Assembly (NCBI RefSeq): GCF_014127285.1
Contig: NZ_CP059901.1
Location: 1,240,001 to 1,304,000 of the forward strand
DNA length: 64,000 nt
Reading direction: 5' to 3'
From: Mumia sp. ZJ1417
GTDB taxonomy: Bacteria > Actinomycetota > Actinomycetes > Propionibacteriales > Nocardioidaceae
A program made the translations under genes and the position numbers. Shown here piece after piece: positions 1 through 10,505 of this stretch. The stretch's first letter is position 1; every line of letters begins with the position of its first letter. A model generated the notes under the pieces. The model made no database searches. It had not been told where the DNA came from and saw only the letters and a list, made by a program, of their open reading frames with translations.

Positions 1-1
1 G

Positions 2-28
2 GCCGAGCTGGGGCTCGAGGTCGCCTGA
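2..28 (+). CDS. 3' end of an upstream gene (product not identifiable)
   Basis: An open frame enters from the left edge, encodes the last eight residues AELGLEVA and ends at TGA 26-28, three bases before the next start codon. The tight spacing suggests it is in one operon with the wecA-like gene. In related actinobacteria a threonylcarbamoyl-AMP synthase often sits here, but eight residues cannot show this. Confidence 0.45.
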   Translation, partial: AELGLEVA

Positions 29-31
29 GCC

Positions 32-1153
32 ATGCGCGAGTATCTCGTCGTCTTCCTGGTCGCTGTGGCGGTGACCTATCTGCTCGCCGTGCTGGCACGG
101 GAGGGTGCGATGAAGGTCGGGGCGTACGCGCGCGTGCGCGACCGCGACGTCCACGCGGTGCCCATCCCCTACTTCGGCGGCGTGGCGATGCTGTTCGGCC
201 TGCTGGCGGCCTATCTCGTCGCGGCGCGGATGCCGTTCTTGTCCAGCTCGGAGGACGCGGTCCTCGCGGACGCGGGCGCCGTCATGGTCGGGGCGACGGT
301 GATCACGCTGGTCGGGGTCATCGACGACGTGTACGAGCTCGACGCGCTCACGAAGTTCGCCGGACAGCTCCTGGCGGCGGTGATCACCGTCTCCATGGGC
401 GTGCAGCTCGTCTACCTCCCGCTGCCCGGCAACACCTGGGCGATCGACCCGCTGCAGTCGATCCTCTTCTCCGTCCTGACGATCGTGATCTGCGTCAACG
501 CGGTCAACTTCGTCGACGGTCTGGACGGGCTGGCAGCGGGAGTGGTCGGGATCGGCGCGGTCGCGTTCTTCATCTTCGCCTTCGTCCTGGTCGCCGAGAA
601 CCGGCAGACCAACGCCATCGCGGCCGCGATGCTGTGTGCCGCGCTCGCGGGCGTGTGCGTGGGGATCTTGCCGCACAACTTCAACCCGGCGCGGATGTTC
701 ATCGGCGACGCCGGAGCGATGCTCATCGGCTTCGTGCTGGCCTGCTCGGCCGTCTCGCTGTCGGGGCGGTTCTCGGCGGCCGAGGCGATCCAAGGCCTCG
801 GCGGCGCGCAGGCGTCGCTGGTCCCCGCCCTGCTGCCGCTGTTGCTGCCGTTCGCGGTGCTGCTCGTGCCGTTCGTCGACCTGCTGATGGCGGTCGTGCG
901 CCGGACCCGCGCGGGGCGCTCGCCGTTCGCGCCCGACAAGCTGCACCTGCACCACCGGCTGCTCGAGATCGGCCACTCCCACCGGCGGGCCGTGCTCGCG
1001 ATGTACATGATCGCCGGCGTGGTCGCCTTCGGCGCTGTCGCGCTAGGCCTCGTCGGCGGCTGGCGGGCGAGCGCAGGGGTGGTGGTGATGGTGGTCGTGA
1101 CGGCGTTCGTGGTGTTCTGGCTGCCCCGGGTCGGGCGTACGGGCCGAGCCTGA
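32..1153 (+). CDS. wecA: WecA/MraY-family undecaprenyl-phosphate N-acetylglucosaminyl-1-phosphate transferase
   Basis: A 373-residue polytopic membrane protein that should transfer a sugar-1-phosphate (usually GlcNAc-1-P) from its UDP donor to the lipid carrier, the first step in making envelope glycans. The family motifs are visible: the N-terminal VRDRDVHAVPIPYFGG segment, DDVYELDALTK near 96, VNFVDGLDGLAAG near 158-170, FNPARMFIGDAGAM near 218, and the loop KLHLHHRLLEIGHSHRR near 306, the HxHH-type motif of the WecA branch. About ten membrane segments are evident. It lies directly upstream of the ATP synthase operon, the same arrangement as Rv1302 in M. tuberculosis. Substrate specificity (GlcNAc or another sugar) is inferred from the family. 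Confidence 0.88.
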   Translation: MREYLVVFLVAVAVTYLLAVLAREGAMKVGAYARVRDRDVHAVPIPYFGGVAMLFGLLAAYLVAARMPFLSSSEDAVLADAGAVMVGATVITLVGVIDDVYELDALTKFAGQLLAAVITVSMGVQLVYLPLPGNTWAIDPLQSILFSVLTIVICVNAVNFVDGLDGLAAGVVGIGAVAFFIFAFVLVAENRQTNAIAAAMLCAALAGVCVGILPHNFNPARMFIGDAGAMLIGFVLACSAVSLSGRFSAAEAIQGLGGAQASLVPALLPLLLPFAVLLVPFVDLLMAVVRRTRAGRSPFAPDKLHLHHRLLEIGHSHRRAVLAMYMIAGVVAFGAVALGLVGGWRASAGVVVMVVVTAFVVFWLPRVGRTGRA

Positions 1154-1156
1154 GAA

Positions 1157-1196
1157 GGCCCCGGGTTTGGGGCCCGTGAAGCGCTTGTGCTAGTTT
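1157..1196 (+). promoter_or_regulatory. Hairpin and extended -10 promoter ahead of the ATP synthase operon
   Basis: A GGCCCC / GGGGCC stem (1157-1162 with 1169-1174, six-base loop) follows the wecA stop and may end or attenuate that transcript. Just after it, TGCTAGTTT (1188-1196) fits an extended -10 element, giving a start site near 1203 and a leader of about 30 nt before the ATG at 1235. No good -35 box is seen. Confidence 0.45.
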
Positions 1197-1234
1197 TCAC
1201 AAACACCCACCCGCACGTTTGGACGGCCGCCCCC

Positions 1235-1669
1235 ATGACGACCACCCAGAGCTCGACCCGACGCCCCGTACGCGTGACCCGCGTGCTCGGTGGGGTCGTT
1301 CTCGCGGCGGCAGTGTCGTGCATGGCCGGCAGTGCGCTCGCGGCCGGTGGGCCAGGTGTCGTCGGGTCCTTGATCGGGGTCGCGCTCGTCGCGTTCCTGC
1401 TCGGGTTCACCGCCGTCGCTCTCAAGGTCCTCGCCAAGCCGGCGAACGGCGCGTCGCTCCTCATCGCGCTCCTGCTCTACTCGACCAACGTGCTCTTCGT
1501 TGCCGCCCTCGCTCTCGTGCTCACGCAGTCGGGTGCGCTCGGCGATGTCGTGCACGGCGGAGCCCTCGGGATCACCCTTCTCGTGGGTGCTCTCGTGAGC
1601 ACCGCACTGTTCGTCGTTGCCGCCGTGACGAGCCGCCAGCCGCTGTACGACCTGGGGGTCGAGTCGTGA
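1235..1669 (+). CDS. AtpI-like four-TM membrane protein
   Basis: A 144-residue membrane protein in the position of Rv1303 / Streptomyces atpI, ahead of atpB. After a basic N-terminus (STRRPVRVTRV) there are four hydrophobic segments, roughly 20-42, 46-66, 78-98 and 108-130. AtpI-type proteins are non-essential factors linked to c-ring or Fo assembly or to cation handling; that role is inferred from position and topology, as sequence identity in this family is low. The ATG at 1235 is chosen over an upstream TTG/GTG because it gives the short basic N-terminus typical of the family. Confidence 0.6.
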   Translation: MTTTQSSTRRPVRVTRVLGGVVLAAAVSCMAGSALAAGGPGVVGSLIGVALVAFLLGFTAVALKVLAKPANGASLLIALLLYSTNVLFVAALALVLTQSGALGDVVHGGALGITLLVGALVSTALFVVAAVTSRQPLYDLGVES

Positions 1670-1696
1670 GCCGGGCATGCTACCGTTCCGTTGGCA

Positions 1697-1897
1697 ATGA
1701 GCGAATCCTCCCGACGTCCTCGACGCAGCCTGAGCCAGGCGATCAGCCGGATCGTCGGAGGGATCGTGGTCTACGGAGCCATCGGCTTCGGACTGGATCG
1801 CTGGTGGGGGACCTCGTTCATGGTGTTCGCCGGCGCAGCCCTCGGGGCAGCGCTCGGGATCTTCACCGTGTACGCGGCCACGCCGCACAAGTCCTGA
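1697..1897 (+). CDS. Small AtpZ/AtpI-like protein
   Basis: A 66-residue protein beginning MSESSRRPRRSLSQAISRIV with two predicted hydrophobic helices (about 20-38 and 42-60). The pattern RIVGGIVVYGAIGFGLDRWWGT, with glycines and a D-x-W-W-G turn, matches the AtpZ/AtpI group found at the head of many atp operons. It sits 27 nt after the other AtpI-like gene and 76 nt before atpB, so the operon carries two different Fo accessory proteins. Function (Fo or c-ring assembly, or Mg/Ca entry) is inferred from the family. Confidence 0.65.
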   Translation: MSESSRRPRRSLSQAISRIVGGIVVYGAIGFGLDRWWGTSFMVFAGAALGAALGIFTVYAATPHKS

Positions 1898-1973
1898 CCG
1901 TTCATCTGCTACCCGACGTACCCATGACGCCCGTGGAACCGCGGCGCGACCGTGCCATAGATGAGGTGATCGA

Positions 1974-2768
1974 GTGACCACCGAAGGACGGACTGTCCTC
2001 GCAGAGTTCCACCCGCCGGGTCCCTCCAGCTTCGAGCTGCCCCCGATTTTCACGATCTTCGGTGTGGACTTCACCAAGCCGATGGTGCTGGTGATCCTCT
2101 CGGGGTTCGTCGTCGTCGGCCTCACGTACGCGTTCTCGCGTCGTGCCGCGGTGGTCCCCGGGCGGATGCAGTTCGCCGGCGAGTACATCTACAACTTCGT
2201 CCGCAACGGCATTGCCCGCGACAACATCGGGTCCGAGCACTACATGAAGTACGTGCCGTACCTGTTCGCGTTGTTCATGTTCGTGCTGGTGAACAACTAC
2301 TACGGCGTGATCCCGTTCATCCAGTTCCCGTCGTTCGCGCGCATCGGCTTCGTCGTCGCGCTGGCGGCGATCACCTGGGTGGTCTACAACGCGGTCGGCA
2401 TCGCCAAGCACGGCTTCGTCGGATACCTCAAGCACGAGACGGTCCCCGGTGGTATCAAGGGCCCGATCCTTCTCCTGCTCGTGCCGCTGGAGTTCTTCTC
2501 CAACATCCTGATCCGGCCGATCACGCTGACGCTGCGACTCTTCGGCAACATGTTCGCCGGCCACCTTCTGCTGATCCTGTTCGCGACCGGCGGCGCCTAT
2601 CTGCTGCTGGACTCGGGCAACGCGCTGTACGGCGTGGTCGGCGTCCTGTCCTTCCTGCTCGGCATCGCGGTCAGCTTTCTCGAGCTGCTGGTGATGTTCC
2701 TGCAGGCGTACGTGTTCACCTTGCTGACCGCGATGTACATCGGCGAAGCCATCGCCGACGAACACTGA
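1974..2768 (+). CDS. atpB: ATP synthase Fo subunit a
   Basis: The 264-residue a subunit forms the proton half-channels next to the c-ring. The hallmark fourth-helix motif TLRLFGNMFAGH is present, and the essential arginine (E. coli R210) is R188 here. The C-terminal helix ends in LQAYVFTLLTAMYIGEAI, also typical of the family. The start is GTG at 1974 with GAGGTGAT (1963-1970) as ribosome binding site. It is the first core gene of a complete operon in standard order BEFHAGDC. Confidence 0.97.
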   Translation: MTTEGRTVLAEFHPPGPSSFELPPIFTIFGVDFTKPMVLVILSGFVVVGLTYAFSRRAAVVPGRMQFAGEYIYNFVRNGIARDNIGSEHYMKYVPYLFALFMFVLVNNYYGVIPFIQFPSFARIGFVVALAAITWVVYNAVGIAKHGFVGYLKHETVPGGIKGPILLLLVPLEFFSNILIRPITLTLRLFGNMFAGHLLLILFATGGAYLLLDSGNALYGVVGVLSFLLGIAVSFLELLVMFLQAYVFTLLTAMYIGEAIADEH

Positions 2769-2796
2769 CCCACCCACCCCAAAGAGTTTCACCAGA

Positions 2797-2813
2797 AGCG
2801 CCGCCTAGGCGCT
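2797..2813 (+). promoter_or_regulatory. Hairpin in the atpB-atpE leader
   Basis: AGCGCC and GGCGCT form a six-base-pair stem around a five-base loop, ending about 20 nt before the atpE start. Stable structures at this place are known in other atp operons, where they help set the high translation of the c subunit. That role is inferred here. Confidence 0.4.
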
Positions 2814-2832
2814 GACGACGAAAGGAAAAGCC

Positions 2833-3042
2833 GTGGAAGGCTCTCTGAACATGATCGGTCTCGGCCTTGCCGCGATCGGTCCCGGTGTCGGCATCGGCCT
2901 CATCTTCGCCGCATACATCGCCGGCGTCGCCCGTCAGCCGGAGGCGCAGTCGCGCCTGCAGACGATCGCGATCCTCGGCTTCGTCCTCGCCGAGGCGCTG
3001 TTCATCATCAGCGTCGCGCTCGCGTTCGTCCTGCCTATCTGA
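2833..3042 (+). CDS. atpE: ATP synthase Fo subunit c
   Basis: A 69-residue hairpin protein that forms the rotating c-ring. It has the glycine-rich first helix ([12 protein letters not shown]), the polar loop RQP at 34-36 and the proton-carrying carboxylate E54 in [10 protein letters not shown]. No sodium-site signature (Q/ES pattern) is seen, so it is most likely proton-coupled. The GTG start is preceded by AAAGGA. The family is the target of diarylquinoline drugs in mycobacteria. Confidence 0.97.
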   Translation: MEGSLNMIGLGLAAIGPGVGIGLIFAAYIAGVARQPEAQSRLQTIAILGFVLAEALFIISVALAFVLPI

Positions 3043-3058
3043 TCCAGTCGAGACGTAA

Positions 3059-3615
<557 letters not shown>

Positions 3616-3616
<1 letters not shown>

Positions 3617-4425
3617 TGCGGGGCGTTTCGGCGGCTTCGCTCGCCCAAGTCCTCGACGCCGTCAGCGGTGCTGCTGCCGACGGCGCTGAGGGCGTCGCCG
3701 TAGGCGAGGACGTGTTCGCGGTCGTCGGCGCGCTCGACGCCAACCCGGTGCTCCGCCGCGTGCTGTCGGACCCCGCCAGCGAGGGCGAGGCCAAGGCCGG
3801 TCTCGTCCGCAGCCTGTTCGGCGAGAAGATCGGCTCCGGTGCGCTGGAGATCGTGTCGATCGCCGCACAGGGACGGTGGGGTTCGGCGCGTGACGTCGCC
3901 GACGCGCTGGAGCAGGCTGGTGTCCAGGCGGTCCTCAGCCGCGCTGAGCGCGACGGTCAGCTCGACGTAGTCGCCGACACTCTCCTCGAGTTCTCGCGCG
4001 TCGTGGTGGCCGACCCCGATCTTCGGCAGGCCCTCGGCGACCGGGCGACCTCCGTCGAGGGCCGCAAGGTCCTCGTCTCACGTCTACTCGACGGCAAGGC
4101 GGACGACGTGACCCTCGCCCTGGCCCGACAGGCGGTCGCCGGACGCAACCACGGGTTCGAGCAGACGCTCGCCGGCTTCTCCGAGGACGCCATTGTCCTC
4201 GCAGGTCGCCTCCAGGCGCTGGTCACCGCTGCGTACGCGCTCGATGCCGACGAGAAGCAGCGTTTGGCCGGAGCATTGGCCCGCAAGTACGGTCGAGAGG
4301 TGTACGTGGACGTCACCGTCGACCCGGCTGTGATCGGCGGTCTGTCCGTCGAGATCGCCGGGGAGCGGATCGACTCCACGGTGTCGACCAAGCTCGCAGA
4401 CGCGCGTCGCGGACTCGTGGGCTGA
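3616..4425 (+). CDS. atpH: ATP synthase F1 subunit delta
   Basis: A 269-residue delta subunit, longer than the roughly 177 residues of E. coli and typical of high-GC Gram-positives, where the N-terminal part is extended. The conserved C-terminal half is clear (AIVLAGRLQALVTAAYALDA, then YVDVTVDPAVIGGLSVEIAGERIDSTV). It joins the top of F1 to the b stalk. The start overlaps the atpF stop by one base. Confidence 0.95.
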
Positions 4426-4491
4426 CGATGGCCCTCACAACCCTGGACCAAGTACTTCCCCAGCACGATCGAGAAGAAGGTAGGCACTGAC

Positions 4492-6129
4492 ATGGCGGAG
4501 CTCACGATCCGTCCCGATGAGATTCGCGACGCGCTCCAGCAGTTCGTCAGCGACTACAAGCCGCAGGCGACCACCGAGGAGATCGGCGTCGTCTCGGAGG
4601 CGATGGACGGGATCGCCCGCGTCCAGGGCCTGCCGTCCGCGATGGCCAACGAGCTGCTCGAGTTCGAGGACGGGACGCTCGGTCTCGCACTGAACCTCGA
4701 CTCGCGCGAGATCGGCGTCGTCATCCTCGGTGACTTCGCCGGCATCGAGGAGGGTCAGCCCGTCAAGCGCACCGGCGAGGTCCTCTCGGTCGCCGTGGGT
4801 GACGGCTACCTCGGTCGTGTCGTGGATCCGCTCGGCAACCCGATCGACGGCCTCGGCGAGGTCGCGACCAGCGGCCGCCGCGCGCTCGAGCTGCAGGCAC
4901 CCTCCGTGGTCGAGCGCAAGAGCGTCCACGAGCCGCTGATGACCGGCATCAAGGCGATCGACTCGATGACGCCGATCGGCCGTGGCCAGCGCCAGCTGAT
5001 CATCGGTGACCGTCAGACCGGCAAGACCGCCATCGCGATCGACACGATCATCAACCAGAAGCAGGCGTGGGAGTCGGGAGACCCCAGCCAGCAGGTGCGA
5101 TGCATCTACGTCGCGATCGGCCAGAAGGGCTCGACCATCGCCTCGGTGCGCTCGGCGCTCGAGGAGGCCGGTGCTCTCGAGTACACGACGATCGTCGCGG
5201 CTCCGGCCTCGGACTCGGCGGGCTTCAAGTACCTCGCCCCGTACACCGGCTCGGCCATCGGCCAGAACTGGATGTACGACGGCAAGCACGTCCTCATCGT
5301 CTTTGACGACCTGAGCAAGCAGGCCGAGGCCTACCGCGCCGTGTCGCTGCTGCTTCGCCGCCCGCCGGGCCGCGAGGCGTACCCGGGCGACGTCTTCTAC
5401 CTCCACAGCCGGCTGCTCGAGCGCTGCGCGAAGCTCTCGGACGAGCTGGGCGCGGGCTCGATGACGGGTCTCCCGGTCGTCGAGACGAAGGCCAACGACG
5501 TGTCGGCCTACATCCCGACCAACGTCATCTCGATCACCGACGGTCAGATCTTCCTCCAGTCGGACCTGTTCAACTCGAACCAGCGCCCCGCGGTGGACGT
5601 CGGCATCTCGGTGTCGCGCGTCGGCAGCTCGGCGATGCTGAAGTCGATGAAGGCCGTCACCGGCTCGATCAAGATCGAGCTCGCGCAGTACCGTGCGATG
5701 GAGGCCTTCGCGATGTTCGCCTCCGACCTGGATGCCGCTTCCAAGCAGCAGCTGGCGCGCGGCGAGCGTCTGATGGCGCTGTTCCGGCAGGGCCAGTACC
5801 AGCCGTTCCCGGTCGAGGAGCAGGTTGTCTCGCTGTGGGCGGGCACAACCGGCAAGCTCGACCCGGTGCCGGTTGACGACATCTCGCGCTTCGAGTCGGA
5901 GTTCCTCGACTACCTGCGTCGCAGCGAGCCGGCGATCCTCGACACCATCCGTGAGACGGGCAAGTTCGGCGACGACTCGGCGAGCTCGCTCGAGTCGGCG
6001 TACGACGCGTTCACGAACCAGTTCGAGACCAGCGACGGCCGTTCGATCAAGCCGGGCAAGGAAGAGCACGAGGCTCTCGCCGACGAGGATGTCGAGCAGG
6101 AGCAGATCGTCAAGCAGAAGCGAGGCTGA
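4492..6129 (+). CDS. atpA: ATP synthase F1 subunit alpha
   Basis: A 545-residue non-catalytic nucleotide-binding subunit of the F1 hexamer. The Walker A motif GDRQTGKT is at 172-179 and the Walker B region [20 protein letters not shown] follows near 265-285. It has an actinobacterial C-terminal tail of about 30 extra charged residues ([21 protein letters not shown]), comparable to the mycobacterial alpha extension that is known to inhibit ATP hydrolysis; that function here is inferred. An ATG at 4492 follows GAGAAGAAGG. Confidence 0.97.
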   Translation: MAELTIRPDEIRDALQQFVSDYKPQATTEEIGVVSEAMDGIARVQGLPSAMANELLEFEDGTLGLALNLDSREIGVVILGDFAGIEEGQPVKRTGEVLSVAVGDGYLGRVVDPLGNPIDGLGEVATSGRRALELQAPSVVERKSVHEPLMTGIKAIDSMTPIGRGQRQLIIGDRQTGKTAIAIDTIINQKQAWESGDPSQQVRCIYVAIGQKGSTIASVRSALEEAGALEYTTIVAAPASDSAGFKYLAPYTGSAIGQNWMYDGKHVLIVFDDLSKQAEAYRAVSLLLRRPPGREAYPGDVFYLHSRLLERCAKLSDELGAGSMTGLPVVETKANDVSAYIPTNVISITDGQIFLQSDLFNSNQRPAVDVGISVSRVGSSAMLKSMKAVTGSIKIELAQYRAMEAFAMFASDLDAASKQQLARGERLMALFRQGQYQPFPVEEQVVSLWAGTTGKLDPVPVDDISRFESEFLDYLRRSEPAILDTIRETGKFGDDSASSLESAYDAFTNQFETSDGRSIKPGKEEHEALADEDVEQEQIVKQKRG

Positions 6130-6135
6130 CCTCTC

Positions 6136-7068
6136 GTGGCCACCTCACTGCGCGAGTACCGTGCGAAGATCAAGTCGACGCAGTCGATGAAGAAGATCAC
6201 GCGCGCCATGGAGCTTATCGCGGCGTCGCGCATCGTCAAGGCGCAGCAGCAGGCTGCGGCGGCGACGCCGTACGCCCGTGAGCTCACGCGCGCGGTGTCC
6301 GCTCTTGCGACCTTCGGTGCCGTCGACCACAAGCTGCTCACCGAGAACCCGGAGCCCAAGCGCGCCGCGGTCCTGGTCATCTCCAGCGACCGCGGTCTCG
6401 CCGGGTCGTACTCGTCCTCGGTCCTCAAGGAGTCGGAGCGTCTCGTCGAGAAGCTCCACGCCGAGGGCAAGGAGGTCGACATGTACGTGACGGGCCGCAA
6501 GGCCGAGGCGTACTTCCGGTTCCGCCAGCGCCCCGTGGTGCAGGCGTGGAACGGCTTCTCCGACCGCCCGGGCTACGCGAACGCCCGCGAGATCGGTGAC
6601 GTCCTCACGTCCGCGTTCCTCATCGATCCCGAGGACCCGGAGACCGGGGACCCGGCGCGTGCCGTGGACGAGCTCCACATCGTATTCACCCGGTTCCGTT
6701 CGATGATCAGCCAGACCCCCGAGGTCATCCGGCTGCTCCCGCTCGAGGTCGTCGAGGGGACGGAGGCGCCGGAGAACGGCGACGTCTACCCCCTGTACGA
6801 GTTCGAGCCGTCGGCGTCGGAGGTGCTCGATGCGCTCCTGCCGAAGTACGTCAACCACCGGCTCTACTTCTGCCTGCTCCAGGCGGCGGCATCGGAGCTC
6901 GCGGCTCGCCAGCAGGCGATGAAGAACGCGACCGACAATGCCGAGGACCTGATCCAGAAGTACACCCGAATCGCCAACCAGGCCCGTCAGGCCGGGATTA
7001 CCCAGGAAATCAGTGAGATCGTCGGTGGCGCGAACGCCCTCGCCGACGCGACCGCCGGGAGTGAGTGA
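6136..7068 (+). CDS. atpG: ATP synthase F1 subunit gamma
   Basis: A 310-residue central rotor subunit. The N-terminal helix [29 protein letters not shown] and the C-terminal helix with [22 protein letters not shown] are diagnostic of the family. The GTG start lies six bases after the atpA stop. An extra loop near 165-185 ([18 protein letters not shown]) resembles the gamma insertion of other actinobacteria. It couples c-ring rotation to the catalytic sites. Confidence 0.97.
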   Translation: MATSLREYRAKIKSTQSMKKITRAMELIAASRIVKAQQQAAAATPYARELTRAVSALATFGAVDHKLLTENPEPKRAAVLVISSDRGLAGSYSSSVLKESERLVEKLHAEGKEVDMYVTGRKAEAYFRFRQRPVVQAWNGFSDRPGYANAREIGDVLTSAFLIDPEDPETGDPARAVDELHIVFTRFRSMISQTPEVIRLLPLEVVEGTEAPENGDVYPLYEFEPSASEVLDALLPKYVNHRLYFCLLQAAASELAARQQAMKNATDNAEDLIQKYTRIANQARQAGITQEISEIVGGANALADATAGSE

Positions 7069-8511
<1,443 letters not shown>

Positions 8512-8533
8512 TCGGGAGAGAAGGAGTCCTCTG

Positions 8534-8926
8534 ATGGCAGGCACACTGCACGTCGAGCTCGTGAGCGCCGACCGGCTGCTCTGGTCCGGCGAGGCCACGT
8601 CCTTGATGACTCGGACGCTCGACGGTGACATCGGCATCCTCCCGGGGCACGCCCCGGTGATGTCGGTGCTCGCCGACGGGGTCGTCGAGATCGAGACGGA
8701 CACGAAGGAGACCTGGGTGGCCGCGGTCGACTCGGGCTTCCTCTCGGTGGCCGCAAACCGCGTGTCGATCCTGGCGGAGAGCGCGGTCATGTCGCACGAC
8801 ATCGACCTGGAGCGCGCGAAGCACGACCTCGAGCGGATCAAGTCCGAGGGAAGCGACGACGAAGAGGCCGCTGAGACGGTACGCCGTCTGGAGGCCCGTA
8901 TCCGCGCCGTTGAGCTCGCGTCCTAA
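8534..8926 (+). CDS. atpC: ATP synthase F1 subunit epsilon
   Basis: A 130-residue epsilon subunit with the beta-sandwich signature GDIGILPGHAPVMSVL and a short C-terminal helix pair (LERAKHDLERI then AAETVRRLEARIRAVELAS). It regulates ATP hydrolysis and joins the rotor. The ATG at 8534 is chosen because GAGAAGGAG lies just ahead; the open frame itself extends far upstream inside atpD and that part is not coding. Confidence 0.95.
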   Translation: MAGTLHVELVSADRLLWSGEATSLMTRTLDGDIGILPGHAPVMSVLADGVVEIETDTKETWVAAVDSGFLSVAANRVSILAESAVMSHDIDLERAKHDLERIKSEGSDDEEAAETVRRLEARIRAVELAS

Positions 8927-8974
8927 GGTCTACACAGGAGATCTTGAGTCGCTCGTCGAGGGAGGAGGGCACAC

Positions 8975-9439
8975 ATGCCGATCTGGTTGTGGGTGCTCGA
9001 CTCCCTCGGCCTGCTTCTGGCCCTGGTCGTTCTTGCGGTCATCGGGCTGGCAGCGCGTCGGCGAATCCTCGCCCGGGGCGGCAGTACGTTCGACCTCAGC
9101 GTCAACCGCAAGCGTGATGTTCCGCGCGAGGAGGGTGACCCTCGCGGGTGGACCCTCGGGATCGGTCGTTACGGCGACATCCATCTCGAGTGGTTCCGCA
9201 CCTTCTCTTTCTCCCCGCGTCCCGTACTCCGGCTGGAGCGCGGCCACGTCGAGGTGCTCGGGCGCCGCAAGCCGGTCGGCTCAGAGACGTTTGCGCTGCA
9301 CGCGGGCAACACGATCGTCCAGTGCTCGGTCGACGGCGAGACCGAGATCCAGCTCGCCCTCAGCCCGCAGGCGCTGACGGGCCTCCTCGCCTGGCTGGAG
9401 TCGTCGCCTCCCGGCCGCGAAGTCAACAACGTCATCTGA
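8975..9439 (+). CDS. DUF2550 membrane protein
   Basis: A 154-residue protein with one N-terminal membrane helix (3-27, WLWVLDSLGLLLALVVLAVIGL) and a cytoplasmic domain containing the conserved RYGDIHLEWFRTFSFSPRP stretch. The DUF2550 family occurs after atpC in actinobacteria (Rv1312 in M. tuberculosis). The function is unknown. A strong GGAGGAGGG site precedes the ATG, so it can be translated independently of atpC. Confidence 0.85.
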   Translation: MPIWLWVLDSLGLLLALVVLAVIGLAARRRILARGGSTFDLSVNRKRDVPREEGDPRGWTLGIGRYGDIHLEWFRTFSFSPRPVLRLERGHVEVLGRRKPVGSETFALHAGNTIVQCSVDGETEIQLALSPQALTGLLAWLESSPPGREVNNVI

Positions 9440-9451
9440 CGCCCCCCGCTG

Positions 9452-9465
9452 CGCCCGTACGGGCG
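9452..9465. terminator. Short palindrome between convergent genes
   Basis: CGCCCGTACGGGCG is a perfect 14-bp palindrome in the 28-nt gap between the DUF2550 gene and the convergent adenosyltransferase gene. It may act as a weak bidirectional terminator. No T-run follows. Confidence 0.35.
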
Positions 9466-9467
9466 GG

Positions 9468-10040
9468 TCAGCGCTCTCCGCCGGGGACCCACAGCACGTC
9501 GCCGACCTCGCGGTTGGCGTAGCGGGCGAGAATGAAGAGCAGGTCCGAGAGACGGTTCAGATACTTCGCGGTAAGGATGTTCATCGTGTCGCCGTGCTCC
9601 TCGATCGCTGCCCACGCGCTGCGCTCGGATCGTCGGCAGACCGTACGAGCGATGTGCAGGACCGACGCCGCAGGCGTACCGCCGGGCAGGATGAACGACC
9701 TCAGCGGTTCGATCTCGGCGTTGTAGTGGTCGCACCACTGCTCGAGCCGCTCGACGTACTCCGGCTCCACACGCAGCGGCGGGTACTCCGGGTTCTCGAC
9801 GACCGGAGCGCCCAGATCGGCACCGACATCGAAGAGGTCATTCTGCACCCGCGCGAGCACCGCGTCGACGTCCTCGTCGAGCGTGCCCAGTGACCGGGCG
9901 TATCCGAGGTGGCTGTTGAGCTCGTCGGTGTCGGCGTACGCCTGGAGCCGGAGGTCGAGCTTCGACGTCTTGCTCATGTCGACCAAACGGGTCGTGCCGT
10001 CGTCGCCGGTACGCGTGTAGATACGGGTGAGGTTGACCAT
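9468..10040 (-). CDS. pduO: PduO-type cob(I)alamin adenosyltransferase
   Basis: A 190-residue enzyme that transfers adenosyl from ATP to cob(I)alamin to make adenosylcobalamin. Family motifs are the N-terminal RIYTRTGDDGTT, the ATP-binding region, and the C-terminal PGGTPAASVLHIARTVCRRSER. The product is the cofactor of the mutase encoded nearby at 10506, so the two probably serve one pathway. The start is supported by TAGGGT (10048-10053) seven bases upstream, fitting a leaderless message. M. tuberculosis has the same gene two positions after DUF2550 (Rv1314c). Confidence 0.93.
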   Translation of the reverse strand: MVNLTRIYTRTGDDGTTRLVDMSKTSKLDLRLQAYADTDELNSHLGYARSLGTLDEDVDAVLARVQNDLFDVGADLGAPVVENPEYPPLRVEPEYVERLEQWCDHYNAEIEPLRSFILPGGTPAASVLHIARTVCRRSERSAWAAIEEHGDTMNILTAKYLNRLSDLLFILARYANREVGDVLWVPGGER

Positions 10041-10095
10041 GGCGCCCACCCTATTCCTCGCGAACTGACTCTCGAGCGCGCAGTGACTCGCGAGG

Positions 10096-10410
10096 TCAGG
10101 GGTGGGGGTGGCGGGCGGCGACCCACGCGCGGGCGACATCCGCCTGCGCGGACCAGGCGAGCACGAGCCACCCACGGACGTCGTGCGTGACCGACGCCCG
10201 GATGCCTTCGGTCCGCAGTCGCGCCGCGGTGATCTCGGCACCGTGCTGGTCCTTGCACCGAGCGACGGGGACGAGCATCCCGTACGAAGGGAGCCGGACG
10301 CGCTTGCCGGGGGAGTGCGCCCACTTGAGGATCAGGGCCAGCCCGGCCACGGCGAGCAGACTGATGAGAGGTACGAACGCGTACCCGACGAGAGCCCCAC
10401 TGCCGCCCAT
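10096..10410 (-). CDS. Small membrane protein with a DUF2007-like domain
   Basis: A 104-residue protein with one N-terminal membrane helix (about 8-28, FVPLISLLAVAGLALILKW) and a cytoplasmic part reading ARCKDQHGAEITAARLRTEG then HDVRGWLVLAWSAQADVARAWV. This resembles the DUF2007 putative signal-transducing fold (alpha/beta, repeated as A..LRxEGI). The ATG at 10410 is preferred to GTG 10425 because CACACT lies six bases before it in the arrangement used by other leaderless genes here. Function unknown. Confidence 0.6.
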   Translation of the reverse strand: MGGSGALVGYAFVPLISLLAVAGLALILKWAHSPGKRVRLPSYGMLVPVARCKDQHGAEITAARLRTEGIRASVTHDVRGWLVLAWSAQADVARAWVAARHPHP

Positions 10411-10470
10411 ACCGTCAGTGTGCACCCGCGGGCTCCCGATGTGACCCTCGTGACTCCGATCACGTGGGTG

Positions 10471-10498
10471 TTACCGACCGGTCACAAGCGTCTAACCT
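10471..10498 (+). promoter_or_regulatory. Promoter and TTAC-N6-GTCA site of the ethylmalonyl-CoA mutase gene
   Basis: TAACCT (10493-10498) is seven bases before the ATG at 10506, so the message should be leaderless. TTAC-CGACCG-GTCA (10471-10484) overlaps the -35 region (TTACCG, 16-nt spacer). The same TTAC-N6-GTNN arrangement occurs at the ccr, thiolase and hydroxyacyl-CoA dehydrogenase promoters, so it may be a shared regulator site. Confidence 0.4.
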
Positions 10499-10505
10499 AA
10501 GCCGC

